This document shows, one piece after another, positions 1-6,724 of a stretch of DNA of 7,735 nt. The notes below the pieces were generated by a model, which was not told the DNA's origin, searched no databases, and saw only the letters and a list, made by a program, of their open reading frames with translations. Within the stretch, counting starts at the first letter, position 1, and each line of letters starts with the position of its first letter. Source of the stretch: JAWLGW01 sp964569055 (lineage in GTDB: Bacteria; Planctomycetota; J058). Made by a program: the position numbers and the translations under genes. Location of the stretch: NCBI GenBank assembly GCA_964569055.1, contig CAZMSZ010000357.1:1-7735 (forward strand), in the 5' to 3' direction.

Positions 1-122
1 CCGGGTGGAGCGGATGGTTCTACGAACGGGGCGCGACGGTCGCAACTCTTTTCCCCGACGGAGCTTGGTGGCGCGGTGCGTCACGGCGCAGGCCTTGCGC
101 TCGCGGGTCCCGGGAGGACTCC

Positions 123-785
123 ATGCGCCGCACCGATCGCGAGCGGGTCCCGAGCGCCCGGGACTACTTCCCGCTGCGGATCACGCTGACCACGCTGCGC
201 CGCGCGGCGGGCGGCTGCCGCGGCTGCCCGCTGTGGCAGCGCGGCACCCAGACGGTGTTCGGCGAGGGCTCCCCCTCCGCGCGCGTGATGCTCGTGGGCG
301 AGCAGCCGGGCGACCGCGAGGACCGCACCGGGCACCCCTTCGTCGGCCCCGCCGGGCGGGTGCTCGATCAGGCGCTCGAGGAGGCGGGGATCGCGCGCGC
401 CGACTGCTACGTCACCAACGTGGTCAAGCACTTCAAGTGGGAACAGCGGGGCAAGCGGCGGATCCACAGCAAGCCGAGCGCGCGGGAGATCGAGGCCTGC
501 TTCCCGTGGCTGGAGCAGGAGCTGGCGGTGGTCGCGCCCGAGGCGCTGGTGTGCCTGGGCGCAACGGCGGCGCAGGCGCTCCTCGGGCGCGGGTTCCGAG
601 TCACGCGCCAGCGCGGGCAGCTCGTCGCCTCGACGCTGGCCCCGCTGGTGAGCGCGACCGTCCACCCCTCCTCGGTGGTGCGAATCAGCGACCGCGCCGA
701 GCGGCACGCCGCGCAGGCGGCCCTGGTGGCGGACCTTCGGGTGGTGGCCGCGGCGCTGGTCGCGCGGGCGCCGCGCGCCGCTTGA
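123..785 (+). CDS. udgX: UdgX-type uracil-DNA-binding/cross-linking glycosylase (uracil-DNA glycosylase superfamily)
   Basis: This 220-residue protein belongs to the Fe-S uracil-DNA glycosylase superfamily. Seen: a CRGC pair (C32, C35) with C126 and C144 that can make up the 4Fe-4S ligands; the uracil-pocket motif GEQPGD at 59-64; the family segment HPFVGPAGR at 71-79; the KRRIH loop at 111-115; and HPSS at 181-184. The KRRIH loop is diagnostic of UdgX. In the characterised mycobacterial enzyme its histidine forms a covalent bond with the sugar left after uracil is excised, so the enzyme stays attached to the DNA. H115 is the equivalent here. The length is normal for the family. The ATG is preceded by GGAGG with a 5-base spacer. 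Only a downstream lipoprotein follows, with its own promoter, so the gene looks monocistronic. The identification is strong; its physiological role (uracil repair or damage tolerance) is inferred. Confidence 0.93.
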   Translation: MRRTDRERVPSARDYFPLRITLTTLRRAAGGCRGCPLWQRGTQTVFGEGSPSARVMLVGEQPGDREDRTGHPFVGPAGRVLDQALEEAGIARADCYVTNVVKHFKWEQRGKRRIHSKPSAREIEACFPWLEQELAVVAPEALVCLGATAAQALLGRGFRVTRQRGQLVASTLAPLVSATVHPSSVVRISDRAERHAAQAALVADLRVVAAALVARAPRAA

Positions 786-786
786 A

Positions 787-827
787 CGGGCCCGCGGCGT
801 CGCGCCGGCCGCGCCGTCCGCGGCCCG
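787..827 (+). terminator. GC-rich hairpin just after udgX, possible terminator
   Basis: Two bases after the udgX stop, 787-797 can pair with 818-827 (6 + 4 base pairs with one bulged C), closing a GC-rich loop of about 20 bases. No T-run follows, so it is not a classical intrinsic terminator, and GC-rich DNA forms such structures easily. Its position between a stop codon and a promoter is the main argument for it. Confidence 0.3.
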
Positions 828-870
828 CGCACGCGCCGGGGGGCGCGGCGGGTGGAGCAGCGCGCGCCGC

Positions 871-886
871 TGGCAGGGCGCTTGCA
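871..886 (+). promoter_or_regulatory. Putative sigma-54 (RpoN) -24/-12 promoter of the lipoprotein gene
   Basis: The 16 bases TGGCAGGGCGCTTGCA match the sigma-54 consensus TGGCAC-G-N4-TTGCW at all but one specified position (G for C at position 6). The invariant GG (872-873) and GC (884-885) have the required spacing. It is in the udgX/lipoprotein intergenic region and points toward the lipoprotein. Transcription would start near 897, giving a leader of about 61 bases. Sigma-54 promoters need an enhancer-binding activator; I did not identify its site. No good sigma-70 promoter is visible in the same interval. Confidence 0.6.
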
Positions 887-957
887 CCCGTTCGCGGGAG
901 TGCGCGTCGTTCGGGTTCGCGGGCGAGAGGCGCACGCCACAGGGAGGATGCCGAGAC

Positions 958-1750
958 ATGAAGTTCAACCGAGTGGCGGCGTACGGCGTCGCCCTGAGCG
1001 CGCTGCCGGCCCTGTTGCTGGTCGGCGGCTGCGACGTCGAGGACGGCGGCGGGCTGGGCCCCGACCAAGAGGTGAACGGGACCAGCGCGCCCGAGGAGGG
1101 CGCGGCCGAGAACGACCCCGGGCTGCTGGCGCGCGGCCCCGAACGGGAGCGCCAGGCGGAGCGCCGCGCCGAGCGCCCGCGCGGCGAGACCAAGAAGAAC
1201 GAGCTCACGCTCCCGCTCGGCGACGACGAGCAGCTCAAGATCGAGCGCGAGCTGCCCGAGCAGGTCCGGCGCGGCTCCGAGCTCAGCTACACGATCAAGG
1301 TGACCAACGTCTCGGACGTGCCGCTCCACGGCGTGGTGCTGGCGGAGTTCCTGCACGGTCCTGGGCTGCAGGCGCCCGCCCCCCAGCAGCAGAGCCAGCT
1401 CGAGCAGCGCGAAGGCGCCGGCTCGGTCCCGGCGGGTGCGCCGCGGGGCGAAGCCGGTGAGCAGCGGGCCGGCATGCCGCGCCAGCAGCGCGAGCAGGCC
1501 GAAGAGCAGCAGCAGCAGCAGCAGGACGCTCAGAAGGAGCAGAACCAGCAGCAGCAGGACGCTCAGAAGCAGCAGAACCAGCAGCAGCAGGACGCCCAGA
1601 AGCAGCAGAACCAGCAGCAGCAGGACGCTCAGAAGCAGCAGAACCAGCAGCAGCAGGACGCCCAGAAGCGGCAGGACGCCCAAAAGCAGCAGGACGCTCA
1701 GCAGCAGCAGCAGCAGCAGGGCGGCGCCGCGCCCGAGGGCGGCGAGGAGA
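958..1750 (+). CDS. Glutamine-rich DUF11-repeat lipoprotein, 5' part (broken by an assembly gap)
   Basis: This is the N-terminal 264 residues of a large lipoprotein. Residues 1-25 are a type II signal peptide: basic start (K2, R5), hydrophobic core 7-22, and lipobox V-G-G-C with C25 as the lipidated cysteine. Residues 26-80 are an acidic then Arg/Glu-rich, probably disordered spacer. Residues 82-133 are the first half of a DUF11/CARDB-like beta-sandwich, with the typical strand SYTIKVTNVSDVPLHGVVL at 110-128. Residues 142-264 are a low-complexity insert dominated by Gln, including 11-residue repeats. The matching second half of the sandwich (W-RIGTLQPGET) appears only after the gap, so the insert sits in a loop of the first domain. 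ATG 958 is chosen because the signal peptide begins there; a GGAGG lies 10 bases upstream. It is the same gene as 1851-3159. The product should be anchored outside the cytoplasmic membrane, with no enzymatic motif; an adhesive or scaffold role is only a guess. Confidence 0.85.
1525..1719 (+). repeat. 33-bp tandem repeats encoding an 11-residue Gln-rich unit, ending in (CAG)7
   Basis: Units start at 1525, 1558, 1591 and 1624 and encode D-A-Q-K-x-Q-N-Q-Q-Q-Q. Shortened 6-residue units (DAQKRQ, DAQKQQ) start at 1657 and 1675, then DAQ leads into seven CAG codons ending at 1719. The Ala codon runs GCT, GCT, GCC, GCT, GCC, GCC, GCT across the units, which hints at a 66-bp higher-order duplication. 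All unit lengths are multiples of three, so copy-number change would keep the frame. Confidence 0.95.
1696..1750 (+). repeat. 55-bp direct repeat, left copy (contig-end overlap)
   Basis: These 55 bases (GCT, seven CAG, then codons for GGAAPEGGEE and one extra A) are identical to 1851-1905 on the other side of the N run. The match runs exactly to both gap edges, which is what two unmerged contig ends sharing one assembly word look like. Confidence 0.95.
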
Positions 1751-1850
1751 NNNNNNNNNNNNNNNNNNNNNNNNNNNNNNNNNNNNNNNNNNNNNNNNNN
1801 NNNNNNNNNNNNNNNNNNNNNNNNNNNNNNNNNNNNNNNNNNNNNNNNNN
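1751..1850. other. Assembly gap (100 N), probably artefactual
   Basis: Exactly 100 N is the usual placeholder for a gap of unknown size. Flanking 55-bp identity suggests the contigs overlap and that nothing is missing, or that only whole repeat units have been lost. The same 100-N convention is used at 3160-3259. Confidence 0.95.
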
Positions 1851-1905
1851 GCTCAGCAGCAGCAGCAGCAGCAGGGCGGCGCCGCGCCCGAGGGCGGCGA
1901 GGAGA
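1851..1905 (+). repeat. 55-bp direct repeat, right copy (contig-end overlap)
   Basis: This is an identical copy of 1696-1750. Removing one copy with the N run (155 bases) joins the frame of codon 1747-1749 to the ATG at 1905 without a shift, so the lipoprotein reads through. Confidence 0.95.
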
Positions 1906-3159
1906 TGGGTGAGCAGTCGCTCGGCGGTCTGTGGCGGATCGGCACGCTCCAGCCGGGCGAGACCCGCGAGATCCCGGTCAAGCGCGTGGTGCGCGGCGAG
2001 GGCGAGCTCAACTCGTGCATCATCGCGGACTACCGGCCGGCGCTCTGCGGCAAGATCACCGTGGCCGCCCCCGAGCTCGAGCTGACCCGCGTGTTCGTCA
2101 ACGAGGACAACCGTCCGGTCGACGTGGTGTTCGCGTGCGACGAGGCGTACGCCCTGTATCGCGTGAGCAACCCGGGCACGGGCGAGCTCCGCGACGTGAC
2201 GGTGTCCGAGGACCTGCCGCGCGGCTTCACGGCCGACGGCGAGCAGCGGGTGGAGTTCAAGATCGACCGGCTCGCGGGCGGCGACACCGAGGAGAAGCGG
2301 GTCAAGCTCGACTTCAACGACCAGGTCGGCCAGATCGCCGGGACCGCCACGGCGCGCTCCGGCGAGCTGCAGGCCTACTCGGGCGAGGGCGGGCTGCGGG
2401 TCGTGCGCCCGACGATCGCCATGCGCCTGCAGGGGCCGCAGACGGCCTACGCCGGCGAGCCGATCAGCTACGACCTGATCGTGCAGAACGCCAGCCAGGA
2501 CGCGCCGGCCGCCCGCACGCAGGTCCAGCTCGACCTGCCCGAGGGGGCAGAGCGGATTCGGATCTACGGTCAGGGCGCCGAGCGCGAAGGGGACGTGATC
2601 CGGTTCGGCACGCTCCGCCCCGGCGAGCAGCGCGTGGTCCGGCTCCAGTTCGTGCCGGGTCGCCGCGCGACCGGTTCGCTGGCGGTCCGGGCCCGGGCCG
2701 AGGCCTACTGCGCGCCGCCGGCCCAGGCCGAGGCCGCGCTGCAGATCGAGGGGATCCCCGCGGTGCAGATCGAGGTGATCGACGGGACCGACCCGGTCCG
2801 CGTCGGGCAGGAGACCGCCTACTCGATCCGCGTGCTCAACGAGGGCACCGCCGAGGCGATGCAGGTCCAGCTCGTGGGTGAGCTCCCGCAGGGCCTCGAG
2901 TTCCTCGAGGGCGGCGGCGACACCGACGTCAGCGGCCAGGGCGGCCAGCTCCGCTTCGGCGCGCTCGACCGGCTCGCCCCCGGCGAGGACGCGACGTGGT
3001 GGGTCCGGGTCCGCGCGAACCAGAGCGGGCGGGCCGGGCTCAAGCTCTCCATGACGAGCGACGCCAACCCGGAGCCGGTCGTCGAGGAGGAGCCGACCAA
3101 CGTCTACGGCGGCGCCGGCGAGCGTCGCGGCAGCCAGCAGCAGCAGCAGCAGCAGGAGC
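1851..3159 (+). CDS. DUF11-repeat lipoprotein, 3' part (open at both gap edges)
   Basis: This continues the gene that starts at 958. The frame is open from the left gap edge, and the ATG at 1905 is an internal codon, not a start. Counting from 1905, residues 8-55 complete the interrupted first beta-sandwich (G-L-W-RIGTLQPGETREIPV). Three further DUF11/CARDB-like domains follow at about 56-168, 169-285 and 286-400. Each has the pattern Y-x-V-x-N (YRVSNPG, YDLIVQNAS, YSIRVLNEG), then a D/E-LP-G turn and a closing GTL/FGxLxPGE strand. Cysteines at 38, 48, 78 and 269 could form disulfides. After an acidic linker, residues 411-417 are seven Gln, and the frame then enters the 100-N gap at 3160, so the C-terminus and stop are missing. 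Domains of this type are extracellular structural modules; partner and exact role are unknown. It converges on the minus-strand GNAT gene. Confidence 0.85.
3135..3155 (+). repeat. (CAG)7 tract at the edge of the second gap
   Basis: Seven CAG codons lie four bases before the N run. They repeat the (CAG)7 tract at 1699-1719, so both assembly breaks in this gene lie at CAG tracts of the same length. Another Gln-rich segment probably lies in the gap. Confidence 0.9.
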
Positions 3160-3259
3160 NNNNNNNNNNNNNNNNNNNNNNNNNNNNNNNNNNNNNNNNN
3201 NNNNNNNNNNNNNNNNNNNNNNNNNNNNNNNNNNNNNNNNNNNNNNNNNNNNNNNNNNN
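3160..3259. other. Assembly gap (100 N) between convergent genes
   Basis: The flanks do not share an obvious overlap, unlike the first gap, so real sequence is probably missing: the C-terminus of the lipoprotein and the intergenic region before the GNAT stop codon, which directly abuts the gap. Confidence 0.95.
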
Positions 3260-3685
3260 TCAGCGCACCACCGTCCGCAGCAGGCGGCCGTCCTCGGAGG
3301 GCCGGAAGCCGCGCTCGCTCAGCCAGGCCGCGACCTCGGCGGCGGCGGGGTGGGTCGGCCGCACCACGTTGTAGAGGTAGCGCAGCCCGCGCGAGCGCGC
3401 CTCGCGCTCGAGCTGCTCGAGCACGAACGCGCCCACCCCCTGCCGGCGCGCGTCGGGCGCCGTGGCCAGGAGCACCTCGGCGTCGCCCCACACCACCTCG
3501 AGCCAGCCGTAGCCGACCACCGCCCCGTCGCGCTCCGCGCGCCACCACTCGCCCGGGACCGGCGCGCCCTCGCTGAGCTCGGCGTAGCGCGTGTCGAACA
3601 CCCCGGCCGGCGCCTGGCCGACGATGCGGGCCTTAGGCGCGTCCCACACGGGCAGGCGCTCGCGGATCCAGGTCAGCTCGCTCAT
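3260..3685 (-). CDS. GNAT-family N-acetyltransferase, last gene of the amidoligase operon
   Basis: A complete 141-residue GNAT-fold protein that would transfer an acyl group, usually acetyl from acetyl-CoA, to an amine. Seen: the central strand pair GAVVGYGWLEVVWGDAEVLLATAP at about 54-77, the pyrophosphate-binding motif A RRQGVGAFVLEQL at 80-92 (the R/Q-x-x-G-x-G/A signature) and the terminal AAAEVAAWLSERGFRPS segment at 114-130, which fits the usual motif-B helix and following strand. The ATG at 3685 has AGGAG 8 bases upstream. The TGA at 3262-3260 abuts the assembly gap, so the gene is just complete. It lies 84 bases after the ligase fusion on the same strand. From memory, some proteobacteria carry a GNAT domain fused to a C39-like peptidase beside a RimK-like gene, which supports a joint role here. 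The substrate cannot be read from sequence; an amine of the ligase product is the natural guess. Confidence 0.85.
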   Translation of the reverse strand: MSELTWIRERLPVWDAPKARIVGQAPAGVFDTRYAELSEGAPVPGEWWRAERDGAVVGYGWLEVVWGDAEVLLATAPDARRQGVGAFVLEQLEREARSRGLRYLYNVVRPTHPAAAEVAAWLSERGFRPSEDGRLLRTVVR

Positions 3686-3737
3686 GGGTGCTGCTCCTCG
3701 CGGCTCGTCCCGAGGATAGCCGCGAGCGCGTCGAGCG

Positions 3738-3767
3738 GGGGAGCGACCGGGGAACCGGCCGCTCCCC
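3738..3767 (-). terminator. Strong hairpin with GGAA tetraloop between ligase fusion and GNAT genes
   Basis: Bases 3738-3745 pair perfectly with 3760-3767 (8 bp). An A/C mismatch and a further 4-bp stem (3747-3750 with 3755-3758) follow, closed by a GGAA loop as read on the plus strand. On the minus transcript it begins two bases after the fusion's stop codon. No T-run follows in either direction, so it may be a partial terminator, an mRNA-stabilising 3' end or a processing site that lowers GNAT expression relative to the upstream genes. Confidence 0.45.
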
Positions 3768-3769
3768 GT

Positions 3770-6724
3770 TCACGGCCGAGCGGCCGCGGCGTCGCTCCGC
3801 CTCGCCTCGCCTTGCCGGGCCGCGGCCCGGCCCGGCCAGGGGCGATTCTCCAGCAGGCAGTCGGCGAGCTCGATGTAGACCCGGCGCGCCTTCTCGGTGA
3901 ACGCGTCCTCGTCCTCGACGAGCGGCGCGAGCTCGGCGGCGATCCGCTCGGCGAGCGAGCCCTCCTCGATCAAGTCGCCGGCGCGCTCGAGGTAGTCGAG
4001 CTCGTCCTCGGCGGCCACGGTCCGGGCGCGCTCGAGCAGCAGGCGCAGGACGTCGCGCACCTCCGCCCGGCCGTCCTCGCCGCGGGCCAGCCCGGGCAGG
4101 TGCGGCGCGTGGACCCGCGCGCGCGAGCCGCGCGCCACGGCGGCGTGCAGGTCCTCGACCAGGAGGTCGTGGGCGGGGAGCGCCACCTCGCCGCTGCGGA
4201 GCGCGTCGCTGAGGGCGCGGAGCGCCCAGCGCGTGAACGCGGCCAGGACCATGTCCATGTGCACGCACTCCTGCACGTCGAGCACGCGGACCTCGAGGGC
4301 GCGGCGCGAGAAGCGGATCACGGCCGAGCGCACGTTGAGGAACTCGCGCCGCAGCACGCCCGAGTCGGGGAGCCGATCGAGCGCCTTGTACATCGGCTGG
4401 AGCACGTTCTTCTTGTACTCCGCCAGGCTGGCGATCGGCTCGGGGACCATTCGCCCGCTCGACTCGGGGATCCGCGACTGGTGCTGGATCAGGTACGCCA
4501 GCCGGTTGTCGACCGCGTCGGACAGCTCGCCGTCGATCAGGGGGCTGGTGGCGGCGATCGCGGGCAGGTACGGCACCAAGAGCGCCGAGGCGTTGTGCAT
4601 GGCGACCGCGTCGTCGTCCTCGCCGAGCGGCAGGTTCACGTGCATGGCCTGCACGTTGGTCCAGCCGTGGGTCTGCGTCTCGAACAGCCGGGCGTAGGTG
4701 TCGTAGATCCGCCGGTTGGAGCGGGTCCAGCGCCGCGCGTTCTTGGGGTCGAACCAGGGGTGCATGCCGGTGGGGAGGATCCGCGCGTCGAGGCGGTCGG
4801 CCAGCAGCGCGCTCACCCGCCGGATCCCCTCCAGCAGCACGGCCTCGGTGTCGTGCAGCTTGCGCAGCGGGCGCTCGGTCCGCAGCTCGAGCACGTGGTC
4901 GGCGAACTCGTTGCTCATGCCGACCACGCCCAGCGCGTGGTCCGAGGTGGGCCGCCCCGCCAGCAGCCGCAGGGCGGGCTCGACCCGCGAGACCACGTTG
5001 AGGTCGCGGTCGACCAGCGCGTACTCCAGCTCGATCCCGCACACCGAGAACGGCGCGTAGGGCTGCGGAGCCTCGGCCCCTTCGGGCGGGTCGATCGGCC
5101 GGCGCCAGCTCTCCATGGCCTCGTCGAGCGGGCCGATCGGCAGGCGGCGGGGCAGCTTGGGCTTGAACCCGGCCTCGATCGCCCCGAGGAAGTGGCGCGC
5201 CAGCGCCTCGTACACCGTGTCGCCGGCCACCGCGTCGTCGTAGCCGAGGTCGATGTTGGGGTTGTCGTTGACCTCGATCACGACCGTGCCCTCGGGGGTC
5301 TCCTTGAGGTCGACCCCGTACAGGCCGTTGCCGACCAGCTTGGAGGCGCGCACGGCCTGCGCCAGCACCTCGGGCGGGACGGCGTCGACGCGCACCGCCT
5401 CCACCCGGCCGAAGCGGGTGCCGTGGCCGGTGGCGTAGGCGATCTGCCAGTGCCCTCGCGCCATGTAGTAGCGGCAGGCGAACAGCGGCTCGCCCGCCAG
5501 GGTCGTCACGCGCCAGTCGAAGGCGGTCGGGCGGTACTCCTGCGCCAACAGCAGCGGCGAGCGCTCGAACAGGTCGTGCGAGCGGCGCGCCCACTCCTCC
5601 TCGTCCTTCACCTTGAACACCGCCGAGGCGAAGCTCCCGTCGGGCAGCTTGAGCACGATCGGCCGGCCGAGCTCGGCCGCCAGCTCCTCGAACTTGGTGC
5701 CGCGCGCGACCACGCGGGTCTTGGGGGTCGGCACGCCGCCGCGGGTGAGCAGCTCGTGCAAGAACACCTTGTTGCAGCAGCGCAGGATCGAGGTGGTGTC
5801 GTCGATCACCGGCATGCCCAGGCTCTCGGCCTGCAGCGCGAACGCGAACGAGGGCAGGTCGGGGCCGGTGAGCGTGCGAATGAACAGCGCGTCGTAGTCG
5901 CCGAGGTGCGCCAGGTCGCGCAGCCCGACCCGCGAGACGTGCAGCCCGCACCGCTGCGCGACCCGCTCCAGCCGCTCGATCGTCTCGGGCGTGGAGGGCA
6001 GGTGCGCGGCCCCCTCCTCGAACAGCACGGCGAGCGAGGCGCGCGCCGCGTCGGGCTCCGCCTCCTGCTCGGCCAGGCGCGGCGCGGTGCGCCGCGCCTC
6101 GAGCACGTGCACCAGCTGCTCGCGCTCGTGCTCGTCGAGGGCGCCCAGCTTGAGCGGCTCGACCGAGACCACCTTCCAGCGCTTCTCCTCGCGCAGCAGG
6201 CGCACGCGCAGGATCGGCAGCGGGCACACGCGGAACACCGCGGCCGCCACGCGCGTGAAGCGCGGGTCGGAGCTGCGCCCGAGCAGCAGCTTGGGCTCGG
6301 CGACCTCGTCGGGCGTGGCGAGGCGGAACCCGGCGCCGTTGGCCTGCTTGACCAGGAGCGGCGGGGGGACCTCCTTGCTCGGCGCGGGGAGCGGCAGCTC
6401 GCCCCCGGCGCGGCGCAGGCGCTGCTCCTGGCGCGCGGTCTCGACGCCGGCCTGCTCCAGCGCGCGCAGGATCCGCTGCGGCTGCCAGCCGAGCACGTCG
6501 CGCGGGGCGGGGACCACCGTCAGCCCGCGGGCCTCCGCCAGCAGCGAGACGTAGTAGCCCTTGGAGAGGTAGCGCCACGAGCGACACAGGTTGACCACCG
6601 GCGCCCCGGCGGCCGCCGCGGCGCGGTCGTCCTCGAGGAACTCGTCGGCGGTCAGCCGCGGCCCGTGGTAGTTGGCGAGGTCGCCCGGGCGAGAGACCAC
6701 GACGAGGGGGCGGACGTCCTTCAC
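3770..6724 (-). CDS. RLAN/RimK-type ATP-grasp ligase fused to GCS2 carboxylate-amine ligase
   Basis: This 984-residue protein joins two amide-bond-forming enzymes. Residues about 5-210 are the RimK-like ATP-grasp N-terminal (RLAN) domain: VVNLCRSWRYLSKGYYVSLL at 43-62, then SSDPRF and PLPILRV near 151-174. Residues about 245-520 are a RimK-type ATP-grasp: FIRTLTGP at 281-288, the NKVFLHELL helix at 318-326, ATP-loop strand IVLKLPDGSFAS at 356-367, FDWRV at 402-406 and metal ligands in IEVNDNPN at 483-490 (E484, N486, N488). Residues about 560-840 are a GCS2 (glutamate-cysteine ligase 2) domain: GIELEYALVD at 563-572 (E565, E567), GMHPWF at 653-658, MHVNLPLG at 694-701 and LEVRVLDVQE at 810-819. 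An acidic helical tail follows. The residues expected for both active sites appear intact, so stepwise ATP-dependent ligation of amino acids to a carboxylate or peptide is inferred; the substrate is unknown. The GTG start at 6724 is preferred over GTG 6742 because of an ideally spaced GGAGG. It overlaps the peptidase stop by 4 bases. Confidence 0.9.
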   Translation of the reverse strand: MKDVRPLVVVSRPGDLANYHGPRLTADEFLEDDRAAAAAGAPVVNLCRSWRYLSKGYYVSLLAEARGLTVVPAPRDVLGWQPQRILRALEQAGVETARQEQRLRRAGGELPLPAPSKEVPPPLLVKQANGAGFRLATPDEVAEPKLLLGRSSDPRFTRVAAAVFRVCPLPILRVRLLREEKRWKVVSVEPLKLGALDEHEREQLVHVLEARRTAPRLAEQEAEPDAARASLAVLFEEGAAHLPSTPETIERLERVAQRCGLHVSRVGLRDLAHLGDYDALFIRTLTGPDLPSFAFALQAESLGMPVIDDTTSILRCCNKVFLHELLTRGGVPTPKTRVVARGTKFEELAAELGRPIVLKLPDGSFASAVFKVKDEEEWARRSHDLFERSPLLLAQEYRPTAFDWRVTTLAGEPLFACRYYMARGHWQIAYATGHGTRFGRVEAVRVDAVPPEVLAQAVRASKLVGNGLYGVDLKETPEGTVVIEVNDNPNIDLGYDDAVAGDTVYEALARHFLGAIEAGFKPKLPRRLPIGPLDEAMESWRRPIDPPEGAEAPQPYAPFSVCGIELEYALVDRDLNVVSRVEPALRLLAGRPTSDHALGVVGMSNEFADHVLELRTERPLRKLHDTEAVLLEGIRRVSALLADRLDARILPTGMHPWFDPKNARRWTRSNRRIYDTYARLFETQTHGWTNVQAMHVNLPLGEDDDAVAMHNASALLVPYLPAIAATSPLIDGELSDAVDNRLAYLIQHQSRIPESSGRMVPEPIASLAEYKKNVLQPMYKALDRLPDSGVLRREFLNVRSAVIRFSRRALEVRVLDVQECVHMDMVLAAFTRWALRALSDALRSGEVALPAHDLLVEDLHAAVARGSRARVHAPHLPGLARGEDGRAEVRDVLRLLLERARTVAAEDELDYLERAGDLIEEGSLAERIAAELAPLVEDEDAFTEKARRVYIELADCLLENRPWPGRAAARQGEARRSDAAAARP

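Noticed and set aside
5..961. A 318-codon plus-strand frame over udgX
   Set aside because: It is an alternative frame of the udgX region; udgX has a Shine-Dalgarno and all family motifs, and this frame has none.
685..1683. A minus-strand frame rich in poly-Leu that looks like membrane helices
   Set aside because: The Leu runs are simply the reverse reading of CAG repeats (CTG codons). It is antisense to udgX and the lipoprotein and has no other support.
1500..1905. CRISPR array suggested by regular short repeats
   Set aside because: The repeats are tandem, without unique spacers, keep the reading frame and encode a Gln-rich protein segment.
1741..1910. A true frameshift in the lipoprotein gene
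   Set aside because: The apparent shift comes from the arbitrary 100-N length and disappears when the duplicated 55 bases are merged.
1905..3374. An independent gene starting at ATG 1905 and ending at 3374
   Set aside because: It begins in the middle of a beta-sandwich, has no signal peptide and is joined in frame to the upstream lipoprotein by the 55-bp overlap. The end at 3374 is reached only by reading through 100 N into antisense of the GNAT gene.
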